DNA of 64,000 nt from Vreelandella neptunia (GCF_000712975.1 NZ_JHQL01000003.1:62001-126000), one strand, 5' to 3'. Counted from the stretch's first letter, positions 17,209 to 25,872 are shown. Made by a program: numbers and translations. Notes: generated from the letters alone by a model not told the origin.

Positions 17209-18471
17209 TTGATTGTGTCTCAAAATCCGCCCGCAAATGGCACACTGCATGCGCCACACTGGTTAACCAGTGTGGCGATTTTTCTATTAGGCGCTTTGGC
17301 CCTGGTAGTCCCTAGTGGCTATTCTCTGGGAGCTGTGGTTCTGTTTTTTGCAGGCGTTAGCCTTTTGATTATGAGGCGCTTACCGCAGCTAACTGCCCAA
17401 GATCGCTGGGTTATCGCTGCATTAGTCGTCTATGCGGTCATTAGCCTTGCTGAAGCTTGGTGGGATGCTCAGGGGAGTAGGGGAGTCGATAAACCTATCC
17501 GCTTTATACTTGCCGTACCTGCCTTATGGTGGGTGCTTGCTTACCCACCTAAACTCTCTTTTTTATGGGGGGGGCTTGCCGTTGGGGCGATATCAGCTGG
17601 CACTTGGGCAGGGTGGCAAAAGCTCGTTGAAGGCGTTGCGCGAGCAGGTGGCCACACTCACGTTATTCAGTTCGGCAACCTCAGTATGTTGCTGGGAGTG
17701 CTTTGCTTAGCAGGGCTTGGCTGGGCCGTGCTACAGCGACAGCGCCATATGTGGATAGCTTTTATGCTCCTAGGCGCAGTAGGCGGCATACTGGGTTCGC
17801 TATTTTCTGGTAGTCGTGGGGGCTGGGTAGGCTTTCCTATCGTATTACTGGTGCTCTACCGTGCTTACGGAACGGTGCTTTCGCCAAAGCTAAAAATCGC
17901 AGCTGTTGTCGCCGTATTAAGTGCCGGTATTGCTGTTTATGCGGTTCCTCAGTTGGGAGTGCAAAGTCGAGTTCATCAGGCATTTACTGATATTGACTTG
18001 TATATTTCGGGTGAGAATCGAGGGACGTCGGTGGGGTCCCGGTTTGAAATGTGGAGAGGCGCTGCACTACTGATCCAAGAAAAGCCGCTAACAGGCTGGG
18101 GCAGCAATGGCTATAAACAGGCAATGGCCCAGCTAGGAGAGCAGGGCGTCATCAATAAAGAAGCATCTCAGTATGGCCATGCCCACAACGAGTTTGTTGA
18201 TGCTTTTGCTAAGCGGGGGTTGCTTGGCTTGCTAGCGTTACTAGCGTTGTACATCATCCCTATGCGGCTATTTGGCAAACAAATAGCGGCTGACGATTTA
18301 ACAACGCGCTCTATCGCCACAGCGGGTGTGTTACTCCCTGTTACCTATATTGATTTTGGCTTATCCCAAGTGTTTCTAACACATAACAGTGGGGTCATGA
18401 TGTATGCTTTTTTACTGGCTACCCTGTGGGGAATTTATGCGAACGTAACCCAGAATAAAAGCCATTGCTGA
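17209..18471 (+). CDS. O-antigen ligase/polymerase family protein (WaaL/Wzy-like)
   Basis: About eleven membrane segments over 420 residues. The large periplasmic loop carries GTSVGSRFEMWRGAALLIQE, then PLTGWGSNGYKQAM and HAHNEFVDAFAKRGLLG (about residues 270-345), the Wzy_C/O-antigen ligase signature including the HxxNxxxD-like histidine. It probably ligates lipid-linked polysaccharide to lipid A-core, or acts as a second polymerase. TTG 17209 is the best start, with AGGA eight bases upstream; GTG 17215 is the alternative. The 127-bp gap before it separates it from the preceding operon, and a strong terminator follows. Confidence 0.85.
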   Translation: MIVSQNPPANGTLHAPHWLTSVAIFLLGALALVVPSGYSLGAVVLFFAGVSLLIMRRLPQLTAQDRWVIAALVVYAVISLAEAWWDAQGSRGVDKPIRFILAVPALWWVLAYPPKLSFLWGGLAVGAISAGTWAGWQKLVEGVARAGGHTHVIQFGNLSMLLGVLCLAGLGWAVLQRQRHMWIAFMLLGAVGGILGSLFSGSRGGWVGFPIVLLVLYRAYGTVLSPKLKIAAVVAVLSAGIAVYAVPQLGVQSRVHQAFTDIDLYISGENRGTSVGSRFEMWRGAALLIQEKPLTGWGSNGYKQAMAQLGEQGVINKEASQYGHAHNEFVDAFAKRGLLGLLALLALYIIPMRLFGKQIAADDLTTRSIATAGVLLPVTYIDFGLSQVFLTHNSGVMMYAFLLATLWGIYANVTQNKSHC

Positions 18472-18508
18472 ACCTTGTGTGTGAATTTTAAGTCTATGAT
18501 TTATTGAT

Positions 18509-18543
18509 AAAAAAAGCCGACTAAAATATAGTCGGCTTTTTTA
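18509..18543 (+). terminator. Rho-independent terminator after the ligase gene
   Basis: AAAAAGCCGACT and AGTCGGCTTTTT pair across a short AT loop, followed by T-rich sequence. The A-run on the left side would also let it work in the reverse direction. It separates the undecaprenol-type genes from the ABC-export operon. Confidence 0.9.
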
Positions 18544-18712
18544 TTTAGCTAAAAATCAGGAAGGCAAAATTTACTGAACTGCTTGTATAACGTTTGTCAA
18601 CGTAGAGCCTTGCGTTTTAATCCCTTACAATGAATTTGCATCAATAGCATAGGTTAACCACATTTTTAGCCGCACAGCGTAGGGCAAGGGAATGCGCCCG
18701 TATGAATCCCTG

Positions 18713-18724
18713 GGCGGTAGCGTG
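18713..18724 (+). promoter_or_regulatory. ops/JUMPstart element (RfaH recruitment site)
   Basis: GGCGGTAGCGTG matches the known 12-nt 3' core of JUMPstart/ops exactly and is followed by a pyrimidine/T-rich stretch as in enterobacterial capsule leaders. It lies 22 bp before the lipoprotein start that heads the capsule-export operon. Known biology: ops in the non-template strand pauses polymerase and recruits RfaH, which suppresses Rho termination through long polysaccharide operons. Its position supports the later ATG (18746) for the following gene, leaving ops in the leader. Confidence 0.75.
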
Positions 18725-18745
18725 CCTTTTTACTGGAAAATTATC

Positions 18746-19171
18746 ATGTCAAATATCCCCGTTTCTCTAGCGCGGCCAGCTCGCATGCTGCTGGCCGCGT
18801 TAAGTGTTGCCGTAGTAAGCGGTTGCGCTACTTATCCCAATAGCACACAGCAGCAAGCGCAGTACGTGCTAAACACAGATTCAGCCAAACTACTGGCAGA
18901 TGACAACCTCAATGGCTTTTTATCCCAAGCGCCTGCCGGGGCAGTAATAAACGTAGCGCGCAGCCCATGGGGTGATAACGTCGAAATTATTGCCGATGCG
19001 CCTTATCTAGCCGCCAGCGGTAGAGAGTGCCGTCAGCTTCGGGTAGTAGAAGCAGGAAATGGCGCAGCTCGCACGGCTCTTACCTGTGAAACGCCGAATG
19101 GTTGGGTTAACCAGCGCGTGCTAAATCAAAGCATGTCTTCTTCAACTACTGCAGCACAAGGGCGCTACTAA
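18746..19171 (+). CDS. Capsule-cluster lipoprotein of unknown function
   Basis: The signal peptide ends in a lipobox, VVSGC (about residues 20-24), so the mature protein should be lipidated at the cysteine. The mature part of about 118 residues carries a stretch with PWGDNVEIIADAPYLAASGREC and CETPNGWVNQRVL, possibly the DVU3141-like lipoprotein family, though I cannot confirm that. The stop overlaps the start of the outer-membrane export gene (TAATG), which suggests a joint role at the outer membrane. I chose ATG 18746 because it places the signal peptide at the N-terminus; the in-frame ATG at 18692 would put the ops element inside the coding region. Confidence 0.75.
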   Translation: MSNIPVSLARPARMLLAALSVAVVSGCATYPNSTQQQAQYVLNTDSAKLLADDNLNGFLSQAPAGAVINVARSPWGDNVEIIADAPYLAASGRECRQLRVVEAGNGAARTALTCETPNGWVNQRVLNQSMSSSTTAAQGRY

Positions 19172-20898
19172 TGAATGCTACTCGTCTTATCAAGCGGCTT
19201 TCGTTGAAACGCCCTTTAGCCGCTGTGTCACTGTTGCTTGTTAGTAGCCTAATAAGCAGTACGAGTTGGGCGCAAAGTATCAGCCTGCCCAACACCATTC
19301 TGCCGGAAGAACAAGCTAGCCAGCAGCAGGTAGAACAAGTAAACGACACCCCCCGGGCTGATTGGCGTAGCGGAACGTATGGTCCTGTGTCAGCGCAACC
19401 GCAAAACCCTGATGTTCTTCCGCCGTTCGGTGCCAACCTGTTTACCGGTGGGTTTCGCGGTGCGATGGGAGATGGCCTAAATGCCGGTTACCAAGTTAAG
19501 CCCGGCGACCAAATTACCGTGCGAGTATGGGGCGCGCTTGAATTTGAACGGGTGCTACCGGTAGATGCTCAAGGCAATATCTTTATTCCTGGCTCAGGCC
19601 CATTAAATGTAGAAGGCCAAAACAGCCAGCAGGTAGAAAGCAGTGTGCGCGGTGCCATTACCTCGGTTTATCCAGAAAATGTTCAAGTTTATACCAACGT
19701 GCAAGGCGTGCAGCCTGTAGCCGTGTTTGTGACTGGCTATGTAGAAAATCCAGGCCGCTTTGCAGGCACCCCGAATGATTCGGTACTGTACTTTTTGGAT
19801 CAAGCAGGCGGCATCGACCAAGACCTAGGTAGCTACCGGCAAATTCGCGTGATGCGTAACGACCGTACCGTGGCTACAGTCGATCTGTATGACTTCCTTA
19901 TTAATGGCTCTATTGCCCGCCCGCAGTTCCAAGATGGCGACACCATTGTTGTAGAAGAACGCGGCCCAGCCATTGCCGTAGGCGGCGATGTTCATCGTGA
20001 ACATCGCTACGAGCTGCTGGGTAACCAGCTAAGCGGTGCTGAGCTAGTAAACCTGGCACGCCTAAGAAGCGGTGTTTCTCATGTGCTGTTACGCGGTAAC
20101 CGTGATGATGGCCCGTTTGCCCAATACTTCCCCCTAGATATGTTCTACGGACAAACCATCCGCAGTGGCGATGAAGTACTGTTCAGCGCTGACAAGCGCA
20201 GTGAAACCATCGTGGTCGAGGTGGAAGGCAGCTATTACGGCCCCTCTAGGTTTGCCTTACCTCGCGATGCACGCCTAAGTGAACTGCTAGACGCCATCCC
20301 CGTGCCAGAGAACATGACCGCGGTGGAAAGCATTTCACTACAGCGTGAAAGCGTCAGGCAGCAGCAAAAGCAATCTATGGAAGATAGCTTACGCCGTTTA
20401 GAAACCACGTATTTAAGCGCTGAATCTAGCACCAACGAAGAAGCGAAGATTCGTGCCCAAGAAGCCGAACTTATTCAAGACTTTGTTGAACGTGCCCGGG
20501 AGTTAGAGCCTAGTGGACGTTTAGTAGTCGCCTACAACGATAGAATCTCTGATATTCGGTTACAAGACGGCGACATTATCACTATTCCTGAAATTAGTGA
20601 TTCCATGCTGATTAGCGGTGAAGTGCTGGTGCCCCAAGCCGCAGTGTTTCGCCCGGGCATGAACGTGATCGACTACATTGAAAGTGCCGGTGGCTTCACC
20701 AACCGCGCCGATGAAGATCATATTCTCATTGTTCGCCAGAACGGCGCGGTAGAAAACGCCCGCAACGTTAACCTACGCCCGGGTGATGAAATCCTTGTCA
20801 TGCCAGCTGCCCCTACCCACAACCTACAGCTAGCTTCCACGCTTACACAGATATTGTTCCAAATCGCCGTCGCCACCCGTGTCGCAGTTGATCTGTAA
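19171..20898 (+). CDS. Outer-membrane polysaccharide export protein (KpsD/Wza family, SLBB domains)
   Basis: Forms the periplasmic/outer-membrane export channel for capsule. The signal peptide spans about residues 1-35 (cut after TSWAQ). A poly_export domain follows at about 105-185, with YQVKPGDQITVRVWGALEFERV and VDAQGNIFIPGSGPLNV. Several SLBB-type beta-grasp segments follow: VFVTGYVENPGRFAGTP near 190, VAVGGDVHREHRYEL near 270, and ISGEVLVPQAAVFRPG near 480. An E/Q-rich helical insert sits at about 395-445. Length 575 fits KpsD better than Wza (about 380). The C-terminal helix ILFQIAVATRVAVDL may span the outer membrane. Confidence 0.9.
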   Translation: MNATRLIKRLSLKRPLAAVSLLLVSSLISSTSWAQSISLPNTILPEEQASQQQVEQVNDTPRADWRSGTYGPVSAQPQNPDVLPPFGANLFTGGFRGAMGDGLNAGYQVKPGDQITVRVWGALEFERVLPVDAQGNIFIPGSGPLNVEGQNSQQVESSVRGAITSVYPENVQVYTNVQGVQPVAVFVTGYVENPGRFAGTPNDSVLYFLDQAGGIDQDLGSYRQIRVMRNDRTVATVDLYDFLINGSIARPQFQDGDTIVVEERGPAIAVGGDVHREHRYELLGNQLSGAELVNLARLRSGVSHVLLRGNRDDGPFAQYFPLDMFYGQTIRSGDEVLFSADKRSETIVVEVEGSYYGPSRFALPRDARLSELLDAIPVPENMTAVESISLQRESVRQQQKQSMEDSLRRLETTYLSAESSTNEEAKIRAQEAELIQDFVERARELEPSGRLVVAYNDRISDIRLQDGDIITIPEISDSMLISGEVLVPQAAVFRPGMNVIDYIESAGGFTNRADEDHILIVRQNGAVENARNVNLRPGDEILVMPAAPTHNLQLASTLTQILFQIAVATRVAVDL

Positions 20899-20906
20899 TA
20901 GCGTGA

Positions 20907-21015
20907 GCCACGGAAGTACGCATGTTGCCACGGACAACACGGAAGCCACGGAAAAAAACCAAAAAGTTTTTGTGTGTTGTTGATCTTGTCCGTGTCCTCC
21001 GTGAGTGTCCGTGGC
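20907..21015. repeat. Long inverted intergenic repeat, family A, copy 1
   Basis: Starts GCCACGGA and ends with the family's conserved right arm, CCGTGAGTGTCCGTGGC. The left arm is rearranged, with GCCACGGA occurring three times, and the centre is A/T-rich. It lies between the export-protein gene and kpsM. Confidence 0.85.
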
Positions 21016-21062
21016 AAGTATTAACCGCCACTTAACTTATTCCACATTAAAAAAGTAGAGCT

Positions 21063-21872
21063 ATGGCAAATGTAAAAGGCGCACCGAAGGGTGCCCGCAC
21101 GCCTTGGCAAGTTACCCGCAGTGTTTGGTATGCCATGTTCGTAAGGGAAGCGCTCTCGCGAACAATGGGAGACCGAATGGGCTGGTTCTGGATGGTCTTC
21201 GAACCTGTCGCCTTCGTAGGTATCATGATTGCGATTAGAGGTTTCATTCGTGGCGATCGACTTGTTGCTAATGCTGACTTTATACCTTGGCTTATTATGG
21301 GCCTGATGGGCTTTATGCTTGTACGTGAAGGGATGATGCGTGGGATGGGTGCTATTGATGCTAACAGAGCTTTATTTGCTTACCGTCAAGTACAGCCTGT
21401 TGACCCTGTGTTAGTACGTATTTTTTTGGAAGGTGCGCTACGCAGCTTTGTCTTTCTTATTTTTATTGCCGGTGGCTTAATGCTGGGGTTAGATATGTAC
21501 CCAGACAATGCAGTGCGCGCACTAGCAGCATGGGCATCACTGTGGTGTCTCGGATTAGGGTTAGGCCTAGTAACTTCTGTAGCAGCTACTATGGTACCTG
21601 AAGTAGGTAAGGTTGTTAGTATGCTTTCCTTACCGCTGATGATTCTATCTGGGGTAATAATGCCGCTAAATAGTTTGCCTCACTGGTTGCTTGAATATCT
21701 AATGCTCAACCCAATTCCTCACGGGTTGGAAACACTTCGCTTAGGTTTTTTTGAAAATTACAAAGTAGTTAACGGCACTAGTATGCTTTATCTGTGGCTG
21801 TTCACTTTCACCTTAATAACGCTAGGGCTATTAATGCACCTGCGCTTTGTTAATCGGTTAAAGGCAAAATAA
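21063..21872 (+). CDS. kpsM: Capsule ABC transporter permease (KpsM family)
   Basis: Inner-membrane half of the exporter that moves lipid-linked capsule to the periplasm. Six membrane helices are expected in 269 residues. The N-terminal amphipathic part, with VWYAMFVREALSRTMGDRMG, and FWMVFEPVAFVGIMIAIRGF are typical of ABC-2 polysaccharide permeases. Two further marks are LPLMILSGVIMPLNSLPHW and the ending NPIPHGLETLRLGFFENY. kpsE follows three bases after its stop. Its ATPase partner lies 3 kb downstream, past an unrelated gene; normally kpsM and kpsT are adjacent. Confidence 0.9.
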   Translation: MANVKGAPKGARTPWQVTRSVWYAMFVREALSRTMGDRMGWFWMVFEPVAFVGIMIAIRGFIRGDRLVANADFIPWLIMGLMGFMLVREGMMRGMGAIDANRALFAYRQVQPVDPVLVRIFLEGALRSFVFLIFIAGGLMLGLDMYPDNAVRALAAWASLWCLGLGLGLVTSVAATMVPEVGKVVSMLSLPLMILSGVIMPLNSLPHWLLEYLMLNPIPHGLETLRLGFFENYKVVNGTSMLYLWLFTFTLITLGLLMHLRFVNRLKAK

Positions 21873-21875
21873 TTC

Positions 21876-22973
21876 ATGCAAGGTTCAATAGCTCGGTTTA
21901 TTAAAAAATCACCGCAGTGGGCAGTCGCCTTTATTGCAATCGCACTTGTCAGTTTTTATTGGTTTGTATGGGCGGAAGAGCGCTATGTATCCCGGGCTAC
22001 GGTGGTATTAGAAAGCCCTCAAGTGGCCGCGCCAGATTTAAGCTTTGCTTCGCTATTAGGCAGTGGTGCGGGCAATACCGCAGATTTATTGCTACTACGA
22101 GAGCATCTGTTATCTGTCGATATGTTGCGGGTACTAGATGAGCAGTTAGGCATTCGTCAGCATTACAATGAGCATGGTGATATCTTTGCCAAGTTGCGTG
22201 ATCCTAATGTCCCTATTGAAGACCTGCACAAATACTACCTACGCCGGGTAAACGTCGAACTAGACGAATATGCAGGCGTACTTAATATCTATGTTCAAGG
22301 TTATACGCCGGAGTTTGCCCACGATATGGCTGCACTGCTTCTAGAAGCGGGTGAAGACCATATGAATGCAATGGGCCATCGGCTAGCAGAAGAACAGGTC
22401 CGTTTTTTAGAGCAGCAAATGGTGCGTCTGGAAGAGCGCTTTCGCGATACGCGTTCTGAACTACTCGATTTCCAAAATGAATACGGCTTAGTATCGCCAA
22501 CATCAACGGTAGAAAGCATTAATCAAGTAGTCGCTACGCTTGAAGGTGACTTAGCCCGTCTCCAGGCCCAGCGTAACGCATTAGCAAGTTTCCAGAGCTC
22601 GCAATCTTCAGAACTCCGCCAAGTAGAGCGCAGCATCGAAGCGCTGCGCGACCAAATTGTTGAACAGCGCGACCGCCTAGCACAAGCGGCGGGCAATTCG
22701 CTTAACCGTATCTCTGCTGAGTATGAAACCTTGGAATTGCAGGCCCAGTTCGCCCAGGAAACCTACTCCAGCGCGTTAGCTGCACTAGAAAACACCCGCT
22801 TAGAAGCCGCTCGCCAACTCAAACAAGTTAGCGTGTTGCAAAGCCCGCTATTCCCAGAGTACCCAACAGAGCCTAACCGGCTTTATAACAGCAGCGTTTT
22901 CGCCATCATCACCATCTTCCTAGCCTTCATTCTCAGCATGATCATCATGATCGTGAAAGACCATCGAGATTAA
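21876..22973 (+). CDS. kpsE: Capsule export inner-membrane protein (KpsE/CtrB family)
   Basis: Links the ABC transporter to the outer-membrane channel. One membrane helix at about residues 14-32 and one at about 338-360 flank a large periplasmic region with coiled-coil helices (about 165-290; LARLQAQRNALASFQSSQSS and similar). The YVSRATVVLESPQ region after the first helix and the LKQVSVLQSPLFPEYPTEPN run before the second are characteristic. The 365-residue length is normal. It is the last gene before a block of repeats. Confidence 0.9.
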   Translation: MQGSIARFIKKSPQWAVAFIAIALVSFYWFVWAEERYVSRATVVLESPQVAAPDLSFASLLGSGAGNTADLLLLREHLLSVDMLRVLDEQLGIRQHYNEHGDIFAKLRDPNVPIEDLHKYYLRRVNVELDEYAGVLNIYVQGYTPEFAHDMAALLLEAGEDHMNAMGHRLAEEQVRFLEQQMVRLEERFRDTRSELLDFQNEYGLVSPTSTVESINQVVATLEGDLARLQAQRNALASFQSSQSSELRQVERSIEALRDQIVEQRDRLAQAAGNSLNRISAEYETLELQAQFAQETYSSALAALENTRLEAARQLKQVSVLQSPLFPEYPTEPNRLYNSSVFAIITIFLAFILSMIIMIVKDHRD

Positions 22974-22987
22974 AGGGTGGGTTTTTT

Positions 22988-23096
22988 GTAGCGCGGGTGC
23001 GCTGACGTAACAACGGTTGTATCTGTACTTGTAGTGCGGTGTAACGAGGTCGCGAGGAACGAGAACCGAGGCACCCACAACGGCGGCGCAGCCGCC
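22988..23096. repeat. GC-rich intergenic repeat, family B, copy 1
   Basis: Begins TAGCGCGGGTGCGCTGACG, contains GTAGTGCGGTGTAACGAGG and GCACCCACAACGGCGGCG, and ends with the hairpin GGCGGCGCAGCCGCC. Ends of type GCGGGTGC/GCACCC are inverted, so the RNA can fold. Confidence 0.8.
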
Positions 23097-23142
23097 CTGT
23101 AAGGTTGGTGGCTCCAAAGCAGCATCGCTTCGCGCTGCACCC

Positions 23143-23310
23143 GCGGGTGCGCTGACGCTTACGCCGCGCTACAAAAGTTGTGCATTCAATCGGTTATGGG
23201 TGCACTTCGCTGACCACGCGCTACAAAGTCAATGCACACGTAGTGCGGTGTAACGAGGTCGCGAGGAACGAGCGAAACCTAGGCACCCGCAACGGCGGCG
23301 AAGCCGCCCA
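23143..23310. repeat. GC-rich intergenic repeat, family B, copy 2 (expanded)
   Basis: Same sequence as copy 3, beginning GCGGGTGCGCTGACGCTTAC and ending with a GGCGGCGAAGCCGCC hairpin, but with an extra partial unit inserted near 23180-23225 (GGGTGCACTTCGCTGACCACG). It lies about 60 bp upstream of the metallo-beta-lactamase gene. Confidence 0.8.
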
Positions 23311-23369
23311 ACGGCACCGTACCCACACCAGCAAAGCCCCCAACAGCACCACCGAAAAAGGAATTTTCG

Positions 23370-24779
23370 ATGTTAGATATCATCCACCATGGTGGTGCTA
23401 CGGGGGTTACCGGCAGCTGCCACCAGCTTATCCTTAATACACAACACTCACTGCTGGTAGATTGCGGCCTGTTTCAAGGCGAAGACGCGCGAGAAGACAG
23501 CTTCCAACAGCTGCAAATTGAATTTGATATCAGCACCATTAAAGCGCTGGTCATTACCCACGTACATATCGATCACGTTGGGCGGCTGCCTTATCTACTA
23601 GCAGCAGGGTTCAAAGGCCCTATCCTTTGCTCCATCCCTTCGGCCATACTGCTACCGCTGGTGATTGAAGACGCCCTAAAAATCGGCTTCACCCGCAATG
23701 CCCAGCTAATCCAGCGCTTCCAAGCGCAGCTTCAATCACAAATTGTCAGCGTGCCTTACGGCAAGTGGCACACCGTGGTAGATGAACGTAAAGAAGCCGG
23801 TCAAGGCATCACCACGCGCATCAAGCTGAAGCGGGCAGGGCACATACTCGGCTCAAGCTATGTTGAAGTGGCCCACCAGCAGGCCAATGGCAGCAAAGAG
23901 CGCGTTGTCTTCAGTGGCGATCTCGGGGCACCCTATGCACCTTTGCTACCCGCACCAAAATCGCCTTACAGCTGCGATCAGCTAGTGTTAGAAAGCACCT
24001 ACGGCGACCGGCAGCATGCAGGCCGCCGTAAACGCCGGGTCACGCTCAAAAACGCCATAGAACAAGCGCTCATCAACGGCGGTACAGTGATGGTGCCCGC
24101 TTTCAGCATCGGCCGTACTCAAGAGCTGCTCTACGAGCTGGAAGGTATTATTTATGAAGCCAAGCGCAGCAAAAACAGCCAGTGGCAACAGCTAGAAATT
24201 ATCGTCGATTCCCCCTTGGCCGCCCGCTTTACTCGTATTTACCGCCAGTTAAAACCCTACTGGGATAAGGAAGCTCAACGCCGCCTGCGCAGTGGCCGCC
24301 ATCCGCTCAATTTTGAAAATCTCTATACGGTAGAAAGTCACGAGGCCCACGAACAAACGGTTCAATACCTAGCAAAAACGGGCCGCCCAGCGGTCGTGAT
24401 TGCCGCCAGCGGTATGTGCGCAGGCGGGCGCATTATGAACTACCTAAAAGCCATGCTAAGCGATGAACGCCACCAAGTACTGTTTGTTGGCTACCAAGGT
24501 GCTGGCACACCAGGGCGAGCCATTCAACAATATGGCCCACAGGGTGGCTGGGTAGAAATAGACGGCCAACGTATCGACATCAAAGCAGGGGTTACCACCA
24601 TCAGCGGTTACTCAGCCCACGCCGATCAAAAAGACCTGCTCAATTTCGTAAAACGCATGCGTCGCTGGCCCCACACCATTCGCTTGGTACACGGCGATCA
24701 AACTGCAAAAAATGCGCTAAGAGATGAGCTAGATGCAATGTACGCACGTAAAAGCAAGCCGCTGACAGTTATCAATTGA
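23370..24779 (+). CDS. Metallo-beta-lactamase/beta-CASP protein, RNA exonuclease-like
   Basis: A CPSF73/RNase J-type nuclease of 469 residues. The metal-binding THVHIDHVGRLPYLLAAG (HxHxDH) lies at about residue 66, with further ligands near GHILGSSYVEV and FSGDLGAPYAP. The beta-CASP region holds ESTYGDRQH, PAFSIGRTQELLYEL and ASGMCAGGRIMNYL, and SGYSAHADQKDLLNF completes the site. Such proteins process or degrade RNA; there is no known tie to capsule export. It splits the kps ABC genes and is bracketed by family B repeats. GGAA lies seven bases before the ATG. Confidence 0.88.
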   Translation: MLDIIHHGGATGVTGSCHQLILNTQHSLLVDCGLFQGEDAREDSFQQLQIEFDISTIKALVITHVHIDHVGRLPYLLAAGFKGPILCSIPSAILLPLVIEDALKIGFTRNAQLIQRFQAQLQSQIVSVPYGKWHTVVDERKEAGQGITTRIKLKRAGHILGSSYVEVAHQQANGSKERVVFSGDLGAPYAPLLPAPKSPYSCDQLVLESTYGDRQHAGRRKRRVTLKNAIEQALINGGTVMVPAFSIGRTQELLYELEGIIYEAKRSKNSQWQQLEIIVDSPLAARFTRIYRQLKPYWDKEAQRRLRSGRHPLNFENLYTVESHEAHEQTVQYLAKTGRPAVVIAASGMCAGGRIMNYLKAMLSDERHQVLFVGYQGAGTPGRAIQQYGPQGGWVEIDGQRIDIKAGVTTISGYSAHADQKDLLNFVKRMRRWPHTIRLVHGDQTAKNALRDELDAMYARKSKPLTVIN

Positions 24780-24786
24780 ATCCACC

Positions 24787-24904
24787 TCGCGGGTGCGCTG
24801 ACGCTTACACCGCGCTACAAAATCAATGCATACGTAGTGCGGTGTAACGAGGTCGCGAGGAACGAGCGAAACCGAGGCACCCGCAATGGCGGCGCAGCCG
24901 CCCA
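24787..24904. repeat. GC-rich intergenic repeat, family B, copy 3
   Basis: The cleanest copy. CGGGTGCGCTGACGCTTAC, then ACCGCGCTAC, are mirrored by GTAGTGCGGTGTAA and GGCACCCGC, followed by the GGCGGCGCAGCCGCC hairpin. It is in direct orientation relative to copies 1 and 2 and begins only eight bases after the nuclease stop. Confidence 0.85.
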
Positions 24905-24990
24905 TAGGCACAGCACCGCTTTCGCGATATGCCCAAAATTACGCTGCAAGTTAAAACGTTTTTAGAAATATCACCGGCTTCGAATCCCAA

Positions 24991-25872
24991 ATGATCGAAA
25001 TTAAGAATCTCTACAAGCGCTACCACAACCACCATGGTAGTAATTGGGTACTGAAAGACGTCAATTTCACTATTCCTCTGGGCGTCAGTGTTGGCTTAAT
25101 TGGTGCAAACGGAGCAGGTAAATCTACGCTTTTGCGCCTTATTGCCGGAATGGATACCCCAGAACGTGGAGAAGTCATTCGCCATAGCCGCGTTTCATGG
25201 CCAGTAGGGCTTTCCGGCGGGATGCAAGGCAACATGACAGGGCGCCAAAACGTAAAATTCGTTGCCCGTGTGCAAGGTAGCGGCCCAGATGAAGTTAAAC
25301 GGGTAATCAAGTTCGTAGAAGAGTTTGCAGAAATAGGCCCAGCCTTTGATGAGCCTATTCGTACCTACTCATCAGGCATGAAGTCGCGTATCTCGTTTGG
25401 CCTTTCTCTCGCATTTGACTTCGATGTCTATATTTCCGATGAAGCCACTGCCGTTGGCGATCGTGCGTTTAAAGCCAAGGCAAAAGAACTCTTTGCCTCA
25501 AAAACTGGTCAAGCGTCTTTGATAATGGTTTCTCACTCAGAAGGCATTTTGAAGGACCTCTGTCAGGCAGGGGTTTATCTTAAAAAAGGTAGCGCCTTCT
25601 GGTACGACGACATCAATGATGCCATCACCGCTTACCACTCAGATGTCGATGAAAAGAAACGTCACTCCGAACTGCCGAGCGATGTAGTAGGGGCGCGAAA
25701 ATACCTACAAGTTTGCCACGCTGACTTAAAAGCCGCTCAAGAAACCCTAGCTGATGCCAAAGAACAAGACGATAAAGAAGCCATTGCTGAGGCGAAAAAA
25801 GCAGTAAAAGAAGCTGGCAACAGAGCTAAAGAAGCGCGTGCAAATTTAGAGCTACGACAAAGCGAACGCTAG
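24991..25872 (+). CDS. kpsT: Capsule ABC transporter ATPase (KpsT family) with C-terminal coiled coil
   Basis: Powers the KpsM channel. Walker A GANGAGKST is at about residues 38-46, the signature YSSGMKSRISFGLSLA at about 129-144, Walker B with the KpsT-type YISDEATAVGD at about 149-159, and the H-loop MVSHS at about 178. The usual KpsT ends near residue 220. Here a charged, helical tail (about 225-293, rich in Ala, Lys and Glu with heptad pattern) adds some 70 residues. This could be a regulatory or oligomer-forming tail; it lacks the carbohydrate-binding domain of Wzt. Confidence 0.9.
   Translation: MIEIKNLYKRYHNHHGSNWVLKDVNFTIPLGVSVGLIGANGAGKSTLLRLIAGMDTPERGEVIRHSRVSWPVGLSGGMQGNMTGRQNVKFVARVQGSGPDEVKRVIKFVEEFAEIGPAFDEPIRTYSSGMKSRISFGLSLAFDFDVYISDEATAVGDRAFKAKAKELFASKTGQASLIMVSHSEGILKDLCQAGVYLKKGSAFWYDDINDAITAYHSDVDEKKRHSELPSDVVGARKYLQVCHADLKAAQETLADAKEQDDKEAIAEAKKAVKEAGNRAKEARANLELRQSER

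Noticed and set aside
20718..21031. Reverse-strand ORFs over the family A repeat copy 1
   Set aside because: Open frames come from the low stop content of the repeat; similar shadow ORFs appear over the other copies.
23180..23437. 85-residue ORF between kpsE and the nuclease gene
   Set aside because: It lies almost wholly in family B repeat DNA and runs into the nuclease start in another frame; no ribosome-binding site and repeat-derived residues only.
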